In this document: in pieces, positions 1 through 13,232 of the stretch
Position numbering within the stretch: position 1 is the stretch's first letter
How the letters are laid out: the number at the start of each line of letters is the position of its first letter
Assembly (NCBI RefSeq): GCF_003052165.1
Contig: NZ_CP024869.1
Coordinates: 3,630,001-3,694,000 of the forward strand
From: Dietzia sp. JS16-p6b
Lineage (GTDB): Bacteria; Actinomycetota; Actinomycetes; Mycobacteriales; Mycobacteriaceae
Direction of reading: 5' to 3'
Length of the DNA: 64,000 nucleotides
Notes under the pieces: model-generated
Database searches by the model: none
What the model was told of the DNA's origin: nothing
What the model saw: the letters and a program-made list of their open reading frames with translations, nothing else
Translations under genes and position numbers: made by a program

Positions 1-285
1 CCGGGCGTGGGCGCTGACGGGGATCAGGGTCCCGTCGATGATCCTCAGTCGGAGCCGGACCCCGCCGGCCCCGTCGAGAACGGCGTCCTGGACCTCGCCC
101 ACGTCCACGCCGCGGTAGGTCACGCGCACCCCGGGCCCGACGCCCCGCGCGTCCTCGACGTGCGCCACCACCCGGAAACCGCTCGCCACATCGGCGTCCT
201 CCCCGATGTACCTGATGCCGTACCCGATGGCCACCACCGAGATGACCGCGAACAGCAGCGCCTGCGTGACGACGTGGCGGTTCAC
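1..285 (-). CDS. mceF: MCE family protein, MceF position (partial, N-terminal 95 codons)
   Basis: This is the start of the sixth MCE subunit and the gene continues beyond the left edge. The visible part has a hydrophobic N-terminal helix (about residues 8-26) followed by the beginning of an MCE domain with the typical GVGPGVRVTYRGVDVGEV stretch. MCE proteins form a periplasm-spanning tunnel that carries lipids between the mycomembrane and the YrbE permease. The GTG start overlaps the mceE stop by 4 bp, so translation is probably coupled. The assignment to the F position rests on gene order. Confidence 0.9.
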   Translation of the reverse strand, partial: MNRHVVTQALLFAVISVVAIGYGIRYIGEDADVASGFRVVAHVEDARGVGPGVRVTYRGVDVGEVQDAVLDGAGGVRLRLRIIDGTLIPVSAHAR

Positions 286-1391
286 GGCGCACCCCCCACG
301 GGCGGCTGGGCGTCGGGCGGGCCGGTGGCACCGGGTGGCAGGGGTCGACCCGCGCGCACCTCCCCGCCGGTGCCCAGGGCGTCCAGCGAACCGGGAAGGT
401 CGAGCGCGCCGTCGAACATCATGTGGTCACCGCGGACCGCGACGTCGAAGTTCGTGACGAAGCGCTGCAGGGCGTCCAGCGTGGGGGCCACCTCGTCCCC
501 GAAGCCCTCCAGGTCCTCGAGCAGGACGGTCAGTGTGCGCAGCGACGGCGTCAGGCGCCCGTCCGTGGCCGAGGTGAACTGCTCGACCTGCACCGTCAGG
601 GCGGTGGTGGTGTCCATGAGTGCGGTGATCGTCTCCCGACTCGCCGCCACCTCCGAGACGAGGTCGGCGGACACCCGCATGCCGCGGTCGATGAGCTCCC
701 GGCGACCGGCGAGCGAGGCGTTGACCCGGTCCAGGGCGAGGACCGTCCGGTCGATCTCGTCGCGGTTCGCCTCGTACAACTCCAGGGCGCGATCACCACG
801 TTCCCGGATGCGCCCGATCTCCTCACCTCGCCCGTCCAGGGCCACGGTGAGCTCCTCCATCACCGAGGCGAGCTGAGCGATCCCACTCCCGTTGAGCAGC
901 AGCCCCAGCGAGGCGAGGCTGGACTCGAGATCCGGCCCGACGCCGGTGTGCGCCCGCGGAACCACCCCCGTGTCCTCGAGCAGTGCACCGGTCGAGGGCG
1001 CCTCCGGCGGGGTGAGCGCGATGAACGGGCTGCCGAGGGCGGTGGGCAGGCGGATCTCGGCGAAGACGCCGGCGGGTACGCCGGAGTCGCCCTCGAGGCG
1101 GACGCCGATCACGGCCTCGGTTCCATCGGTACCGACGCTGCGGACCCGGCCGACGAGGCGTCCGCCGAAGCGGACCTCCGCTCCGGGGGCGAGCCGGTCG
1201 GCGCGCTCGAACCGCATCTCCACGTCCGCCGAGCCCTCCCCGGTCTCCATTCCCAGGGGAACAGACTGGAGTGCGAGTTGCGGGGTGTTCACGGCCACCA
1301 TCGCCGTACCCCCCAGCAGCGCCACCCCGAGAAGGGTCACGAGTCCGCGCACCGGGTGCGGACGGGTTCCGGTCTCACGCATGGCCCTCAT
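282..1391 (-). CDS. mceE: MCE family protein, MceE position
   Basis: The 369-residue protein has an N-terminal hydrophobic helix (about residues 14-34), an MCE domain (about 50-130) and a long helical tail that should contribute to the lipid-conducting barrel. MceE subunits are usually lipoproteins with a lipobox cysteine after the signal sequence. I find no cysteine anywhere in this one, so it is probably anchored by its N-terminal helix. The ATG overlaps the mceD stop as ATGA. The C-terminus is Pro/Gly rich. The fifth place in the six-gene mce series is the reason for the E label. Confidence 0.9.
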   Translation of the reverse strand: MRAMRETGTRPHPVRGLVTLLGVALLGGTAMVAVNTPQLALQSVPLGMETGEGSADVEMRFERADRLAPGAEVRFGGRLVGRVRSVGTDGTEAVIGVRLEGDSGVPAGVFAEIRLPTALGSPFIALTPPEAPSTGALLEDTGVVPRAHTGVGPDLESSLASLGLLLNGSGIAQLASVMEELTVALDGRGEEIGRIRERGDRALELYEANRDEIDRTVLALDRVNASLAGRRELIDRGMRVSADLVSEVAASRETITALMDTTTALTVQVEQFTSATDGRLTPSLRTLTVLLEDLEGFGDEVAPTLDALQRFVTNFDVAVRGDHMMFDGALDLPGSLDALGTGGEVRAGRPLPPGATGPPDAQPPVGGAP

Positions 1392-2497
1392 CCACCCCCC
1401 GCGACCCGGTCGAACGCGCCGAGGAGGCCGATCGGGTCACGCTGCTCGACCGGGAACATGAGCGGATTGGTCAGTCCCGCGCCCGTGCACAGCGGGAGCG
1501 GCTCGCGCCGGCAGAGCTCGCGACCACGGGCGAAGTGGGTGATGTTGGACGAGACGTTGAGGCGGATGCGCGCGCGGCCGTCGGGCCCGATACTTGCGGC
1601 GAGGTTCTCCATCATCACCGGGTACAGGTCCAGGAACTCGGCGAAGTCCGCGCGGTGGCGTGCGTACAGTGCCGTCACCTCGCGGGTCGCGGTGGTCGTC
1701 GCGGTGATGTCGTCCCCGCGCTCGGCGACGATCGCGTCGAGCTCGTCGAGGATCACCCGCAGGTCCTCCACCGGGGCGGCCACGTCGATCCTGTCGTCCC
1801 GGAGCTGCCGGCCCAGGTCGTCGAGTCCCAGCACGAGGTCGCGCATGGTCTGGTCGCGACCGCCCGCCGCGTCCATGAGCACCGCGAGCTCGGTGATGAT
1901 CGCGTCGACGTCCTCTGCCCGGTCCCCGCCGACCGCCGAGACCGTGGACAGGTTCCTGATGGCGCGGCTCAGCGTCTCCCCCCGGCCGTCGAGGGCCTCG
2001 GCCCCCCTGTCGAGACCACGTGCCACCTCGTCGGCGCCGGGCGAGAACGCCGCGCTCAGGGTGTCCAGGCTGGAGACGAACTCGTCGAAGTCGAGGGGCG
2101 CCCGCGTCCGCTCGGCCGGGATCACCCCGCCCTCCGGGAACGTCGGCCCGCCCACGTAGGCGGGGGTGAGCTCGACGAACCGGTCGGCGATGACAGCCGG
2201 GTTCATCACCACAGCGCCCACGTCCGCGGGCAACCGCGTACCGGGATCCAGTGAGAGCCGCACCCGTGCGAACTCCCCCGTCGGCTCGACCTTCTCGACG
2301 ATCCCCACCTCGACGCCCACGATCCGGACCTGCGAACCGACGTACACGCCCTCGGCGGAGGCGAACTCGGCCGTGATCACGTGGCGACCGCCGTCTCCCC
2401 GGACGCCGGAGAGCAGGTAGGCCACCACCAGGACGGCGGCGAGGGCGGTGACGACGATCGCGACGACCCCGGACCGGCTCACACGTCTCAGTTGCAT
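1388..2497 (-). CDS. mceD: MCE family protein, MceD position
   Basis: This 369-residue MCE subunit has a strongly hydrophobic N-terminal helix (about residues 9-29), an MCE domain containing GVYVGSQVRIVGVEVGIV, and an extended helical region. The ATG at 2497 was chosen over an upstream in-frame ATG at 2569 because it places the membrane helix at the N-terminus as in other family members and leaves only a 10-bp overlap with mceC. It is the fourth mce gene of the operon and should act with the YrbE permease in lipid uptake. Confidence 0.9.
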   Translation of the reverse strand: MQLRRVSRSGVVAIVVTALAAVLVVAYLLSGVRGDGGRHVITAEFASAEGVYVGSQVRIVGVEVGIVEKVEPTGEFARVRLSLDPGTRLPADVGAVVMNPAVIADRFVELTPAYVGGPTFPEGGVIPAERTRAPLDFDEFVSSLDTLSAAFSPGADEVARGLDRGAEALDGRGETLSRAIRNLSTVSAVGGDRAEDVDAIITELAVLMDAAGGRDQTMRDLVLGLDDLGRQLRDDRIDVAAPVEDLRVILDELDAIVAERGDDITATTTATREVTALYARHRADFAEFLDLYPVMMENLAASIGPDGRARIRLNVSSNITHFARGRELCRREPLPLCTGAGLTNPLMFPVEQRDPIGLLGAFDRVAGGG

Positions 2498-3531
2498 CCG
2501 TCCATCACCCCCAGGGCGCAGAGCGCCGAATCCGGGATCGGGCCGGTCGGAGTGGCGACATCCGTCCACGGGCCGTTCCCGGTCGCGTCCGTGACCGCGC
2601 GGAGTCCGGGTGGCATCCGGGTGAGGACCTCGTCCATCGCGTCGATGTTCCTCCGGTAGGTCTCGCTGATCGAGCGCATGTTGCCCAGCACGCGGTCCAC
2701 GTCCTCGGCCTCCTCGTCGAGCAGCACCCGCACCCGGGTCGCGAGATCCTCCAGGGACGACACGAGCGAGCTGAGCGCCTCACGACGCTGGGCGAGCACG
2801 GTGACCAGCACGAGTGACTGGTCGGTCAGAGCCCGGATGCTCGCCTCCTGCGAGACGAGGACGCCGGTCAGCTCGCGCGTCGTGGTGACCACCCCGGACA
2901 TCCGCGCGTCCTCGCGGGCGAGGAGACCCAGGGCCGCGGAGACGTCGTCGATCGACTGACCGGCGGCCCCGGCGTCCTGCGGCAGGATGCTGTCCAGGCT
3001 GTCGATCATCGCGCTGACGGCAGTCGTGTCGAGCGCCTCGGCCAGGTCCGTGACCGCTCCCCCGATGTCGTCGATCATGTAGGGCGACGTGGTGCGTTCC
3101 ACCCCGATCCGCTGGTCCGGGCCGAGGTCCCCGCCACCCGCCGGTGTGACCTCGAGGAACCTGTTCCCGAGGATCGACTTGAGACCGATCGTGGCGGTGC
3201 TCGCCTCGCCCAGGACCTGGCCCCGGTCGAGCCGGAACCCCACCACCGCGAGCCCGCGCTCCAACGCCAGGGAATCCACGCGGCCACTGGGCACGCCGGC
3301 CACCAGCACCGGGTCCCCCGTCCGTAACCCCCCGGCGTTGGCGAACTCGGCCGCGTAGTGGTGGGTACGCAGGACGTACCAGAGTCGGGGCAGGGCCATG
3401 CTCGCCGCGAAGACCGCGATGACCAGCAGGATCGATGCGGCCCCCACGAAGACGGTGTTGCCGCGACGAGCGTGCCTCGGGTCGCGGACGAGGTCGAGCA
3501 GACTCTCCCGCACCATGGCGATCGGACTCAT
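2488..3531 (-). CDS. mceC: MCE family protein, MceC position
   Basis: The predicted protein has 347 residues, with an N-terminal hydrophobic helix (about 28-48), an MCE domain with GGLRTGDPVLVAGVPSGRV, and a helical tail. The ATG at 3531 overlaps the mceB stop codon as ATGA, which is the start I prefer over longer in-frame extensions. The protein ends with a short Cys-containing tail (MDGCN). It is the third MCE subunit of the predicted import complex. The substrate cannot be read from the sequence. Confidence 0.9.
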   Translation of the reverse strand: MSPIAMVRESLLDLVRDPRHARRGNTVFVGAASILLVIAVFAASMALPRLWYVLRTHHYAAEFANAGGLRTGDPVLVAGVPSGRVDSLALERGLAVVGFRLDRGQVLGEASTATIGLKSILGNRFLEVTPAGGGDLGPDQRIGVERTTSPYMIDDIGGAVTDLAEALDTTAVSAMIDSLDSILPQDAGAAGQSIDDVSAALGLLAREDARMSGVVTTTRELTGVLVSQEASIRALTDQSLVLVTVLAQRREALSSLVSSLEDLATRVRVLLDEEAEDVDRVLGNMRSISETYRRNIDAMDEVLTRMPPGLRAVTDATGNGPWTDVATPTGPIPDSALCALGVMDGCN

Positions 3532-4574
3532 CGGCACGCCCCCGAGTTCCGGTAGCCGAACAGGCTGGTCTCCCAGGCGTCCCACTTGACCGTGAAGTTA
3601 CACATGTAGAGCGCCAGGAAGCCGCCCTTCTGGGCCTGTGCGTTGACCTCCCGGGCGAACAGCGGGGCCTTGCCCATCGCGGTGTCGAACGCCGGGGTGT
3701 TGGGGATCCACCCGTCGGTCGTGTGACGACCGGCGTCCAGGCTCGCGCGCAGATCCGGCTCGGTCTCGCGGAGCATCGAGGCCAGTGTCGCGGTGGCCGC
3801 GTCCCCGCGCTCGAGGAGCGCCGCGAGATCGTTCCCGTCGCCGTCCGCGAGCGCCCCGGAGACGGTGTCGAGTCCCCTGACCAGCCGCTGGAGGTCCGCC
3901 TCCCGCTCGGTGAGCGTGGTGGTGAGCGCCATGATGTTGTCCGCGAGCCTGGTGTACACGTCCTGCCTGCCGACGATGTCCCGGCTCAGCAGCGCCAGGC
4001 GGGCGAGCAGGACGTCCATGGCACCCGGTTCGCCCTGGAACGCGGCGACCACCGTGCGCGAGAGAGTGTTGACCTCGTCCGGCCGCACCGCCTCGAACAG
4101 TGGCTTGAACCCGTTGACGAGCGCGGTGAGGTCCACGGGATCGGTGGTGGCCTCCAGCGGGATACGCGTCCCCTCCGGCAGAGGGTCGGCACCGCCGACG
4201 GCCGGTCCGCCGTCCTGTGGGGGATCGAGGGAGAGGTAGCGGATGCCCAGCATGTCCCCGTAGCGGACCGACGCGCGCGCGCCACTCGCGACCGGCGTCG
4301 AGCGCTCGACCTCGAAGTCGACGACGGCGATCGTCTCGCCCGGGGGGCCGACCTCCCGCCGGACTCCGAGCACCCTGCCCACGCGGACGCCGGCGACCGT
4401 GACCTCGGAGCCCGGGCCGAGCCCGCCGACGTCGGTGAACTCGGCGCCGTACGCCCGCGCCCCCCAGCCGATCGGCACCCGGAGCGTGTTGACCACCAGC
4501 ACCGTGCACAGGACCCCGACCAGGCAGTAGACGAAGAGCCCCAGGGCCGGACGCAGAGCGCGCTGATTCGTCAT
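3528..4574 (-). CDS. mceB: MCE family protein, MceB position
   Basis: This MCE subunit has 348 residues with an N-terminal membrane helix (about 10-30), an MCE domain with GGLGPGSEVTVAGVRVGRVLG, and a helical C-terminal half. The longer open frame up to 4781 runs inside mceA. The ATG at 4574 forms an ATGA overlap with the mceA stop and is the likely start. It is the second of six consecutive mce genes, consistent with a hetero-hexameric MCE assembly. Confidence 0.9.
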   Translation of the reverse strand: MTNQRALRPALGLFVYCLVGVLCTVLVVNTLRVPIGWGARAYGAEFTDVGGLGPGSEVTVAGVRVGRVLGVRREVGPPGETIAVVDFEVERSTPVASGARASVRYGDMLGIRYLSLDPPQDGGPAVGGADPLPEGTRIPLEATTDPVDLTALVNGFKPLFEAVRPDEVNTLSRTVVAAFQGEPGAMDVLLARLALLSRDIVGRQDVYTRLADNIMALTTTLTEREADLQRLVRGLDTVSGALADGDGNDLAALLERGDAATATLASMLRETEPDLRASLDAGRHTTDGWIPNTPAFDTAMGKAPLFAREVNAQAQKGGFLALYMCNFTVKWDAWETSLFGYRNSGACR

Positions 4575-5842
4575 CGGATCGTCACCTCGGTACCCCGCAC
4601 GAGCGGACCGAGCATGGTCCACGCCGCGGCATCGGGCGCGACCGCGGGATCGGCGGGCGGGGGCACCGGCGACCCGGGCTCGGACGCGGCGGCCGCCTGG
4701 AGTTCCCGGATGAGGTCCCGCTCCGAGGCGGCGGAGACCGTGAGGCCGGTCCTGCGGTGGGGGGACGCCACACCCGAACACGTCGACCCGGCCAGGTCGG
4801 GATAGCGGGGGCAGTCCTCGGGCCCGTACGGCATGGGGTCGGAGAACGACGGGACCGCCGTGATGGCGAACCGCCCCGTGGAGAACGCCGCCTCCCCGGC
4901 CTCCCCCATGGGTCGCATGGCGTAGAGGGTCCGGATGACCCCGTGCGGGTTCCGGGCGGTCCGGTCGAACACCACCCCGGTGTCGTCGACCAGTCGGATC
5001 GCACCCGTCACGGTCCGGTCGGCCATGTGCGCGCCCGAACCGGTGACCGCCAGGCCCGCGTCGAGCAGCCGCCCGAGCGAATCGGGGCGGCCCACCACGA
5101 TCTGCGAGAGTCGCGTCGCCTCCTGCAGGGTCTCGACGATGGCCGGGCCGGCCGCGGCCAGGTCCTCGGTGAGGTAGGCGAGCGCGGAGGACGCCTCGGC
5201 GGTCTCCTCCAGCGCGGGCGACAGGTGCTCACCCGCCCGGTCCACGTCCCCGATGACCCTGCCCAGCATCTCGCCCCGACCGTCGAGGGCCCGATCGAGT
5301 GCGGTGAGCGTGACCTGAAGACGCTCGGGTTCGATGGAGACCAGCAGGTCGCTCGCGCGGGTGAACACGTCGTAGAGGAGCACGGCCTCCTCGGAGCGGT
5401 CGGCGGCCAGGACGTCTCCGCTGTCGAGCCCGCCGGCGGCGCGCGTCGTCCCCGGCACGCCCGGGGTCACCAGGTCCAGGCGCATGTCGCCGAACAGCGT
5501 CCGCGGGACCGCACGGACGACGACGTCGGAGGGGATGCGCTCCGCATGCTCCGGGGCGATCAGCATCTCTATCCTGGTGCCCGGTTCGTCGTCGTCACCC
5601 GAACTGTCACCCAGAGACGACCGCACGTCACCCACCTTCACCCCCAGGTGATGGACGGGGGCGTGGACCGGGACCCGGCCCGCCTCCGAGGGCAGCACCG
5701 CCGTCACCGTCGCCCCCGCGTCGAGGACGCCCGCGCCCCGGGCGACGAGGAACCCCGCCAGCGCCGCGGCCACGACACTCGCGACCAGCCCGCGGACCGC
5801 CAGGGTCCGCTCGGGCGTCGGTCCCGCCACGCGCCGCCTCAC
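4571..5842 (-). CDS. mceA: MCE family protein, MceA position
   Basis: This 423-residue protein is the first MCE subunit after the permease genes. An N-terminal hydrophobic stretch (about residues 12-33) precedes an MCE domain and a long helical region. Two cysteines lie near the C-terminus (in PEDCP and STCSG) and could form a disulfide outside the membrane. The GTG at 5842 gives a GTGA overlap with yrbEB, so I prefer it to the longer frame that starts inside yrbEB. MceA proteins are the founding members of the mycobacterial entry/lipid-import family. Confidence 0.9.
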   Translation of the reverse strand: MRRRVAGPTPERTLAVRGLVASVVAAALAGFLVARGAGVLDAGATVTAVLPSEAGRVPVHAPVHHLGVKVGDVRSSLGDSSGDDDEPGTRIEMLIAPEHAERIPSDVVVRAVPRTLFGDMRLDLVTPGVPGTTRAAGGLDSGDVLAADRSEEAVLLYDVFTRASDLLVSIEPERLQVTLTALDRALDGRGEMLGRVIGDVDRAGEHLSPALEETAEASSALAYLTEDLAAAGPAIVETLQEATRLSQIVVGRPDSLGRLLDAGLAVTGSGAHMADRTVTGAIRLVDDTGVVFDRTARNPHGVIRTLYAMRPMGEAGEAAFSTGRFAITAVPSFSDPMPYGPEDCPRYPDLAGSTCSGVASPHRRTGLTVSAASERDLIRELQAAAASEPGSPVPPPADPAVAPDAAAWTMLGPLVRGTEVTIR

Positions 5843-6720
5843 GTGATCCCCAACGCCGGGACCTCGGGCACCAGGCCCCACAGGGCGAAGGTGAGCACGA
5901 TGTCGATGAACCCGATGAGGAGGATGCTGGTCCGCAGCGCACGGCCTGCGGCCCGCCCGACACCCTCGGGCCCGCCCGTCGCGTGGTACCCGTAGCTGCA
6001 GTGCACGAGCACGATCACCAGGGCGAACACCACGGCCTTGATCAGCGAGTAGAGGACGTCCTCGGGCCCCAGGGTGATGTGGAAGAAGTAGTCGTAGGTG
6101 CCCGCCGAACCGCCGTTGACGTGGACCACCACCACCCGCGTGGCGATGTACGTCGCCACCAGCCCGACGGCGTACAGCGGCACGATGCAGATCATCGTGG
6201 CGATGACCCGCGTCCCGGCCAGGTAGGGGACGGTCGGCACGGACATCGCGTCGAGGGCGTCGATCTCGTCGGAGATCCGCATCGACCCCAGCCGGGCGGT
6301 GAAACCGGTGCCCACCTTGGCGGCCAGGGCGATGGAGGCCACGACGGGCGCGAGTTCGCGCGTGTTGGCCATCGCCGAGAGCATCCCGGACAGACTGGTC
6401 ATGCCGATCAGATCCAGACCGCGGTAGGTCTCGACGCCCACCATGATCGCCGCGACCGCGGACATCGCCAGGACGATCCCGATGGTGCCGCCGCCCGCGA
6501 TCAGCGATTTGGAGCCGAAGCCCACGTCGACGACCTCGTTGACGACCTGTTTGCGGTACCGCACCAGCGCGGTGGGCAGCGTGAGGATCACCCGGCCCGC
6601 GAAGCTCACGTGGCGGCCGACCTCCGCCATCGCCGACGCGGCCCGGGCCAGGACCGCGGCGGGCCGGGACGCCCGGAACTTCTGCACGGCGCTGGTGTCC
6701 GTCACCCGGAGCGAGGTCAC
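5839..6720 (-). CDS. yrbEB: MlaE/YrbE-type permease, second subunit (YrbEB)
   Basis: This 293-residue integral membrane protein belongs to the MlaE permease family. It has several hydrophobic helices and the family signature around GFTARLGSMRISDEIDAL (about residues 139-156), a segment thought to contact the ABC ATPase (MceG). Together with YrbEA it forms the inner-membrane channel of the mce importer. The start is GTG, one base after the yrbEA stop codon. No mceG ATPase gene is present in the window. In mycobacteria that gene is normally located elsewhere. Confidence 0.93.
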   Translation of the reverse strand: MTSLRVTDTSAVQKFRASRPAAVLARAASAMAEVGRHVSFAGRVILTLPTALVRYRKQVVNEVVDVGFGSKSLIAGGGTIGIVLAMSAVAAIMVGVETYRGLDLIGMTSLSGMLSAMANTRELAPVVASIALAAKVGTGFTARLGSMRISDEIDALDAMSVPTVPYLAGTRVIATMICIVPLYAVGLVATYIATRVVVVHVNGGSAGTYDYFFHITLGPEDVLYSLIKAVVFALVIVLVHCSYGYHATGGPEGVGRAAGRALRTSILLIGFIDIVLTFALWGLVPEVPALGIT

Positions 6721-6721
6721 G

Positions 6722-7531
6722 TCAGTACTTCCCCACCGACGGCACGACGAGCCCGTAGACCGCCGACAGGACGGTGTTGATCACGAACACGGTGACGAAG
6801 GCCAGGACCACCGTCTCGTTGACCGCGTCCGCGACACCGCTCGACCCGCCGCTGGCGTGCAGTCCCTTGAACGTCGCGATCAGGGCCGAGACCACCGCGA
6901 ACGCGACCGACTTGGCCATCGCCATCCACAGGTCGGACGGGCGGCCGTACGCGCTGAGCGTGGACAGGAACGCCCCGGCCGACTCCCCCTGGCCGTACAC
7001 CTGATAGATCAGGCACGCGGTCACACCCATCGCGGTGACCAGGGCGCACAACACCAGGGAGACCAGCACGGTGGCGAGGACGCGGGGCACCACCAGTCGC
7101 TCGATCACGTCGAGCCCCATCACCTCCATGGCCTCGACCTCCTCGCGGATGGTGCGGGAGCCCAGGTCCGCGCAGATGGCCGAGCCACCCACCCCGGCCA
7201 GCATGAGCGCGCAGACCAACGCCGACGCCTGCCCCACCACGACGAAGGCCACCACGGCCCCCGCATACCCGGCCGCCCCCAGTCGGCCCGCCAACTCCCC
7301 CACCGACACGGCCACGAGCACGCCGACCGGCAGCATCAGCAGCAGCGCCGGCACCGAGCACACCCGCGCGACGAACAGGGCCTGGTCGCGGGTCTCGGCG
7401 AGCGAGAGCCGCCCCCTGGCGACCGTGCGCACGCAGCTCAGCAGGGTGAACACCGAGTAGCCGACCAGCGATCCGACCTGTCCCGCCAGATCGACCACCG
7501 GGCCTCGGCCCGCGGGGAGTTGGAAGACCAT
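6722..7531 (-). CDS. yrbEA: MlaE/YrbE-type permease, first subunit (YrbEA)
   Basis: The protein has 269 residues and the multi-helix MlaE permease fold, with the conserved cytoplasmic-loop pattern GSRTIREEVEAMEVMGLD. It pairs with the adjacent YrbEB. The gene starts 41 bp downstream of fadD, the arrangement seen in the M. tuberculosis mce1 locus, where fadD5 precedes yrbE1A. The ATG at 7531 is the first in-frame start. Confidence 0.93.
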   Translation of the reverse strand: MVFQLPAGRGPVVDLAGQVGSLVGYSVFTLLSCVRTVARGRLSLAETRDQALFVARVCSVPALLLMLPVGVLVAVSVGELAGRLGAAGYAGAVVAFVVVGQASALVCALMLAGVGGSAICADLGSRTIREEVEAMEVMGLDVIERLVVPRVLATVLVSLVLCALVTAMGVTACLIYQVYGQGESAGAFLSTLSAYGRPSDLWMAMAKSVAFAVVSALIATFKGLHASGGSSGVADAVNETVVLAFVTVFVINTVLSAVYGLVVPSVGKY

Positions 7532-7572
7532 GTCAGTGGTATCCGGGTTCCGACGTCGTCTCGTCCGCCGGG

Positions 7573-9165
7573 TCAGACACCCGTGGAGCCGTGCTCCGAG
7601 CGGAGCGAGCCCTTGATCACCTTGCCGCTGGCGTTCCGGGGGAGCTCATCGACGTGGACGAGGTGTTTGGGAAGCTTGAATCCGGCCAGCTTGTCCCGCA
7701 GCCACTCCACGAGGTCGTCCAGGCCGAGGTCGGGCTCGTCCGTCTGGTGCTGGGCGATGATCGCCACGGGCACCTCGCCCCACGTGTCGTCCTTGCGACC
7801 GATCACCGCGACCTCGCGGATCCGGGGGTGGCCGGCGATGACGTTCTCGACCTCGGCGCAGTAGATGTTCTCGCCGCCGGAGATGATCATGTCCTTCTTG
7901 CGGTCCACGACGTAGACGAAGCCCTCGTCGTCCATCCGGACCAGGTCACCGGAGTGGAACCAGCCACCCTCGAAGGCCTCCGCGGTCTCCGCCGGCTTGT
8001 TCCAGTACCCGGACATGGTGGTGGGTCCGCGGTAGACGATCTCGCCCACCTCGCCGGGCCCGACCGGCTCCCCGAAGGCGTCGACGACCCGGGCCTGGAG
8101 GGTGGGGATGACCTTGCCGACGGACCCGAGCTTGCGGATCGCGTCGTCGCCGTCGAGAGCACAGGTGATGGGGCTCATCTCGGTCTGACCGAACACCGCG
8201 CAGTTCAGCGCGTCCGGGAACGTCTCCGACATGGCGCGCAGGATCGTGTCCGTGGACGGGGCCGCACCCCACGAGATGTTGCGCAGCACCAGCGTCCGCG
8301 GGCGGGCCTGCTGCTCGGCGCACACGGCCTGCCACTGCACGGGCACGAGGAAGACGCTGGTGATCTGCTCCGCCTCGAGGGTGTCCAGGACCGCCGCGGG
8401 GTCGAAGGCCTGCAGCGGATGGACCACCGTGACGCCGCCGAGCTGGAGACTCGGGGCGATCGACCCGAGCGCCGCGATGTGGAACATCGGGGCCGCGCAC
8501 AGCGCGCGCCCGTCCTCGTCGAAGAGCCGGAACACCCGGATACAGGTCAAGGACTGAGCGGTGAGGTTCTCATAGGAGAGCATCGCGCCCTTGGGCCGGC
8601 CCGTGGTGCCCGAGGTGTACATGATGAGCGCCGTAGAGTCCTCGGGGACGTCGACCGGCTGATGGGGTGCGCCCTCCTCGGCGAGCGCGTCGGCATAGGT
8701 GGTCTGGCCTTCCGTACCGGACTCGCCCCCGATGACGATGTGGTCACCCGGCTCCTGTCCCTGCGCGCGGATCGCCCCGACGAGCGGGGCCAGCATCGCG
8801 TCGGTGACGACGACCTTCGGCGCGCAGTCACTCACGAGGTAGGCCAGCTCCGGCGGAGTGAGACGGAAGTTCACCGGCACCGCGATGGCTCCCAGCTCGT
8901 TGATGCCGAGAACCGCCTCGACGAACTCCGGGGTGTTGAGGGTGATGAGCATGACCCGATCACCCCCGGCGACCCCGCGACGGGCCAGTGCGTCGGCGAA
9001 GAGGCCGCTGCGCTCGTGCAGTTGCGACCAGGTGGTGGTCTGGCCGAGGTAGCGCAGTGCCTCGCCGTCGGGGTTCATCTCGGCGTGGGTGGCCACCCAG
9101 GAATTCCAGTGGTTGCGACGGGCGGCGTGGAGCTCGGCGACGGGGTCCGTCGTGGTGGTGGTCAT
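7573..9165 (-). CDS. fadD: Acyl-CoA synthetase (FadD5-like AMP-forming ligase)
   Basis: The 530-residue enzyme belongs to the ANL superfamily and should activate a carboxylic acid to its CoA thioester through an acyl-AMP. The P-loop YTSGTTGRPKGAM lies at about residues 183-195. A GQTEMSP motif follows near 326, the hinge GWFHSGDLVRMDDEGF leads into the C-terminal domain, and the conserved lysine is in NASGKVIKG near the C-terminus. Position directly upstream of yrbEA suggests that it traps imported lipid as CoA ester. FadD5 of the mce1 operon is the closest analogue by context. Chain-length preference cannot be inferred. Confidence 0.93.
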   Translation of the reverse strand: MTTTTTDPVAELHAARRNHWNSWVATHAEMNPDGEALRYLGQTTTWSQLHERSGLFADALARRGVAGGDRVMLITLNTPEFVEAVLGINELGAIAVPVNFRLTPPELAYLVSDCAPKVVVTDAMLAPLVGAIRAQGQEPGDHIVIGGESGTEGQTTYADALAEEGAPHQPVDVPEDSTALIMYTSGTTGRPKGAMLSYENLTAQSLTCIRVFRLFDEDGRALCAAPMFHIAALGSIAPSLQLGGVTVVHPLQAFDPAAVLDTLEAEQITSVFLVPVQWQAVCAEQQARPRTLVLRNISWGAAPSTDTILRAMSETFPDALNCAVFGQTEMSPITCALDGDDAIRKLGSVGKVIPTLQARVVDAFGEPVGPGEVGEIVYRGPTTMSGYWNKPAETAEAFEGGWFHSGDLVRMDDEGFVYVVDRKKDMIISGGENIYCAEVENVIAGHPRIREVAVIGRKDDTWGEVPVAIIAQHQTDEPDLGLDDLVEWLRDKLAGFKLPKHLVHVDELPRNASGKVIKGSLRSEHGSTGV

Positions 9166-9204
9166 GATCCGGCCTTTCGTGGGGAGCGGTGAGGGTGAAC
9201 CAGG

Positions 9205-13189
<3,985 letters not shown>

Positions 13190-13232
13190 TGGGTGTTCTC
13201 GTCCTTGTATGGCGTCAGGCCGGCGGCTGGGT

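Noticed and set aside
423-2159. Very long plus-strand frames antisense to the mce genes (also many elsewhere, such as 48768-52022)
   Set aside because: They arise from high GC content opposite real genes, contain no domain pattern, and have the Arg/Pro/Gly-rich composition of shadow frames.
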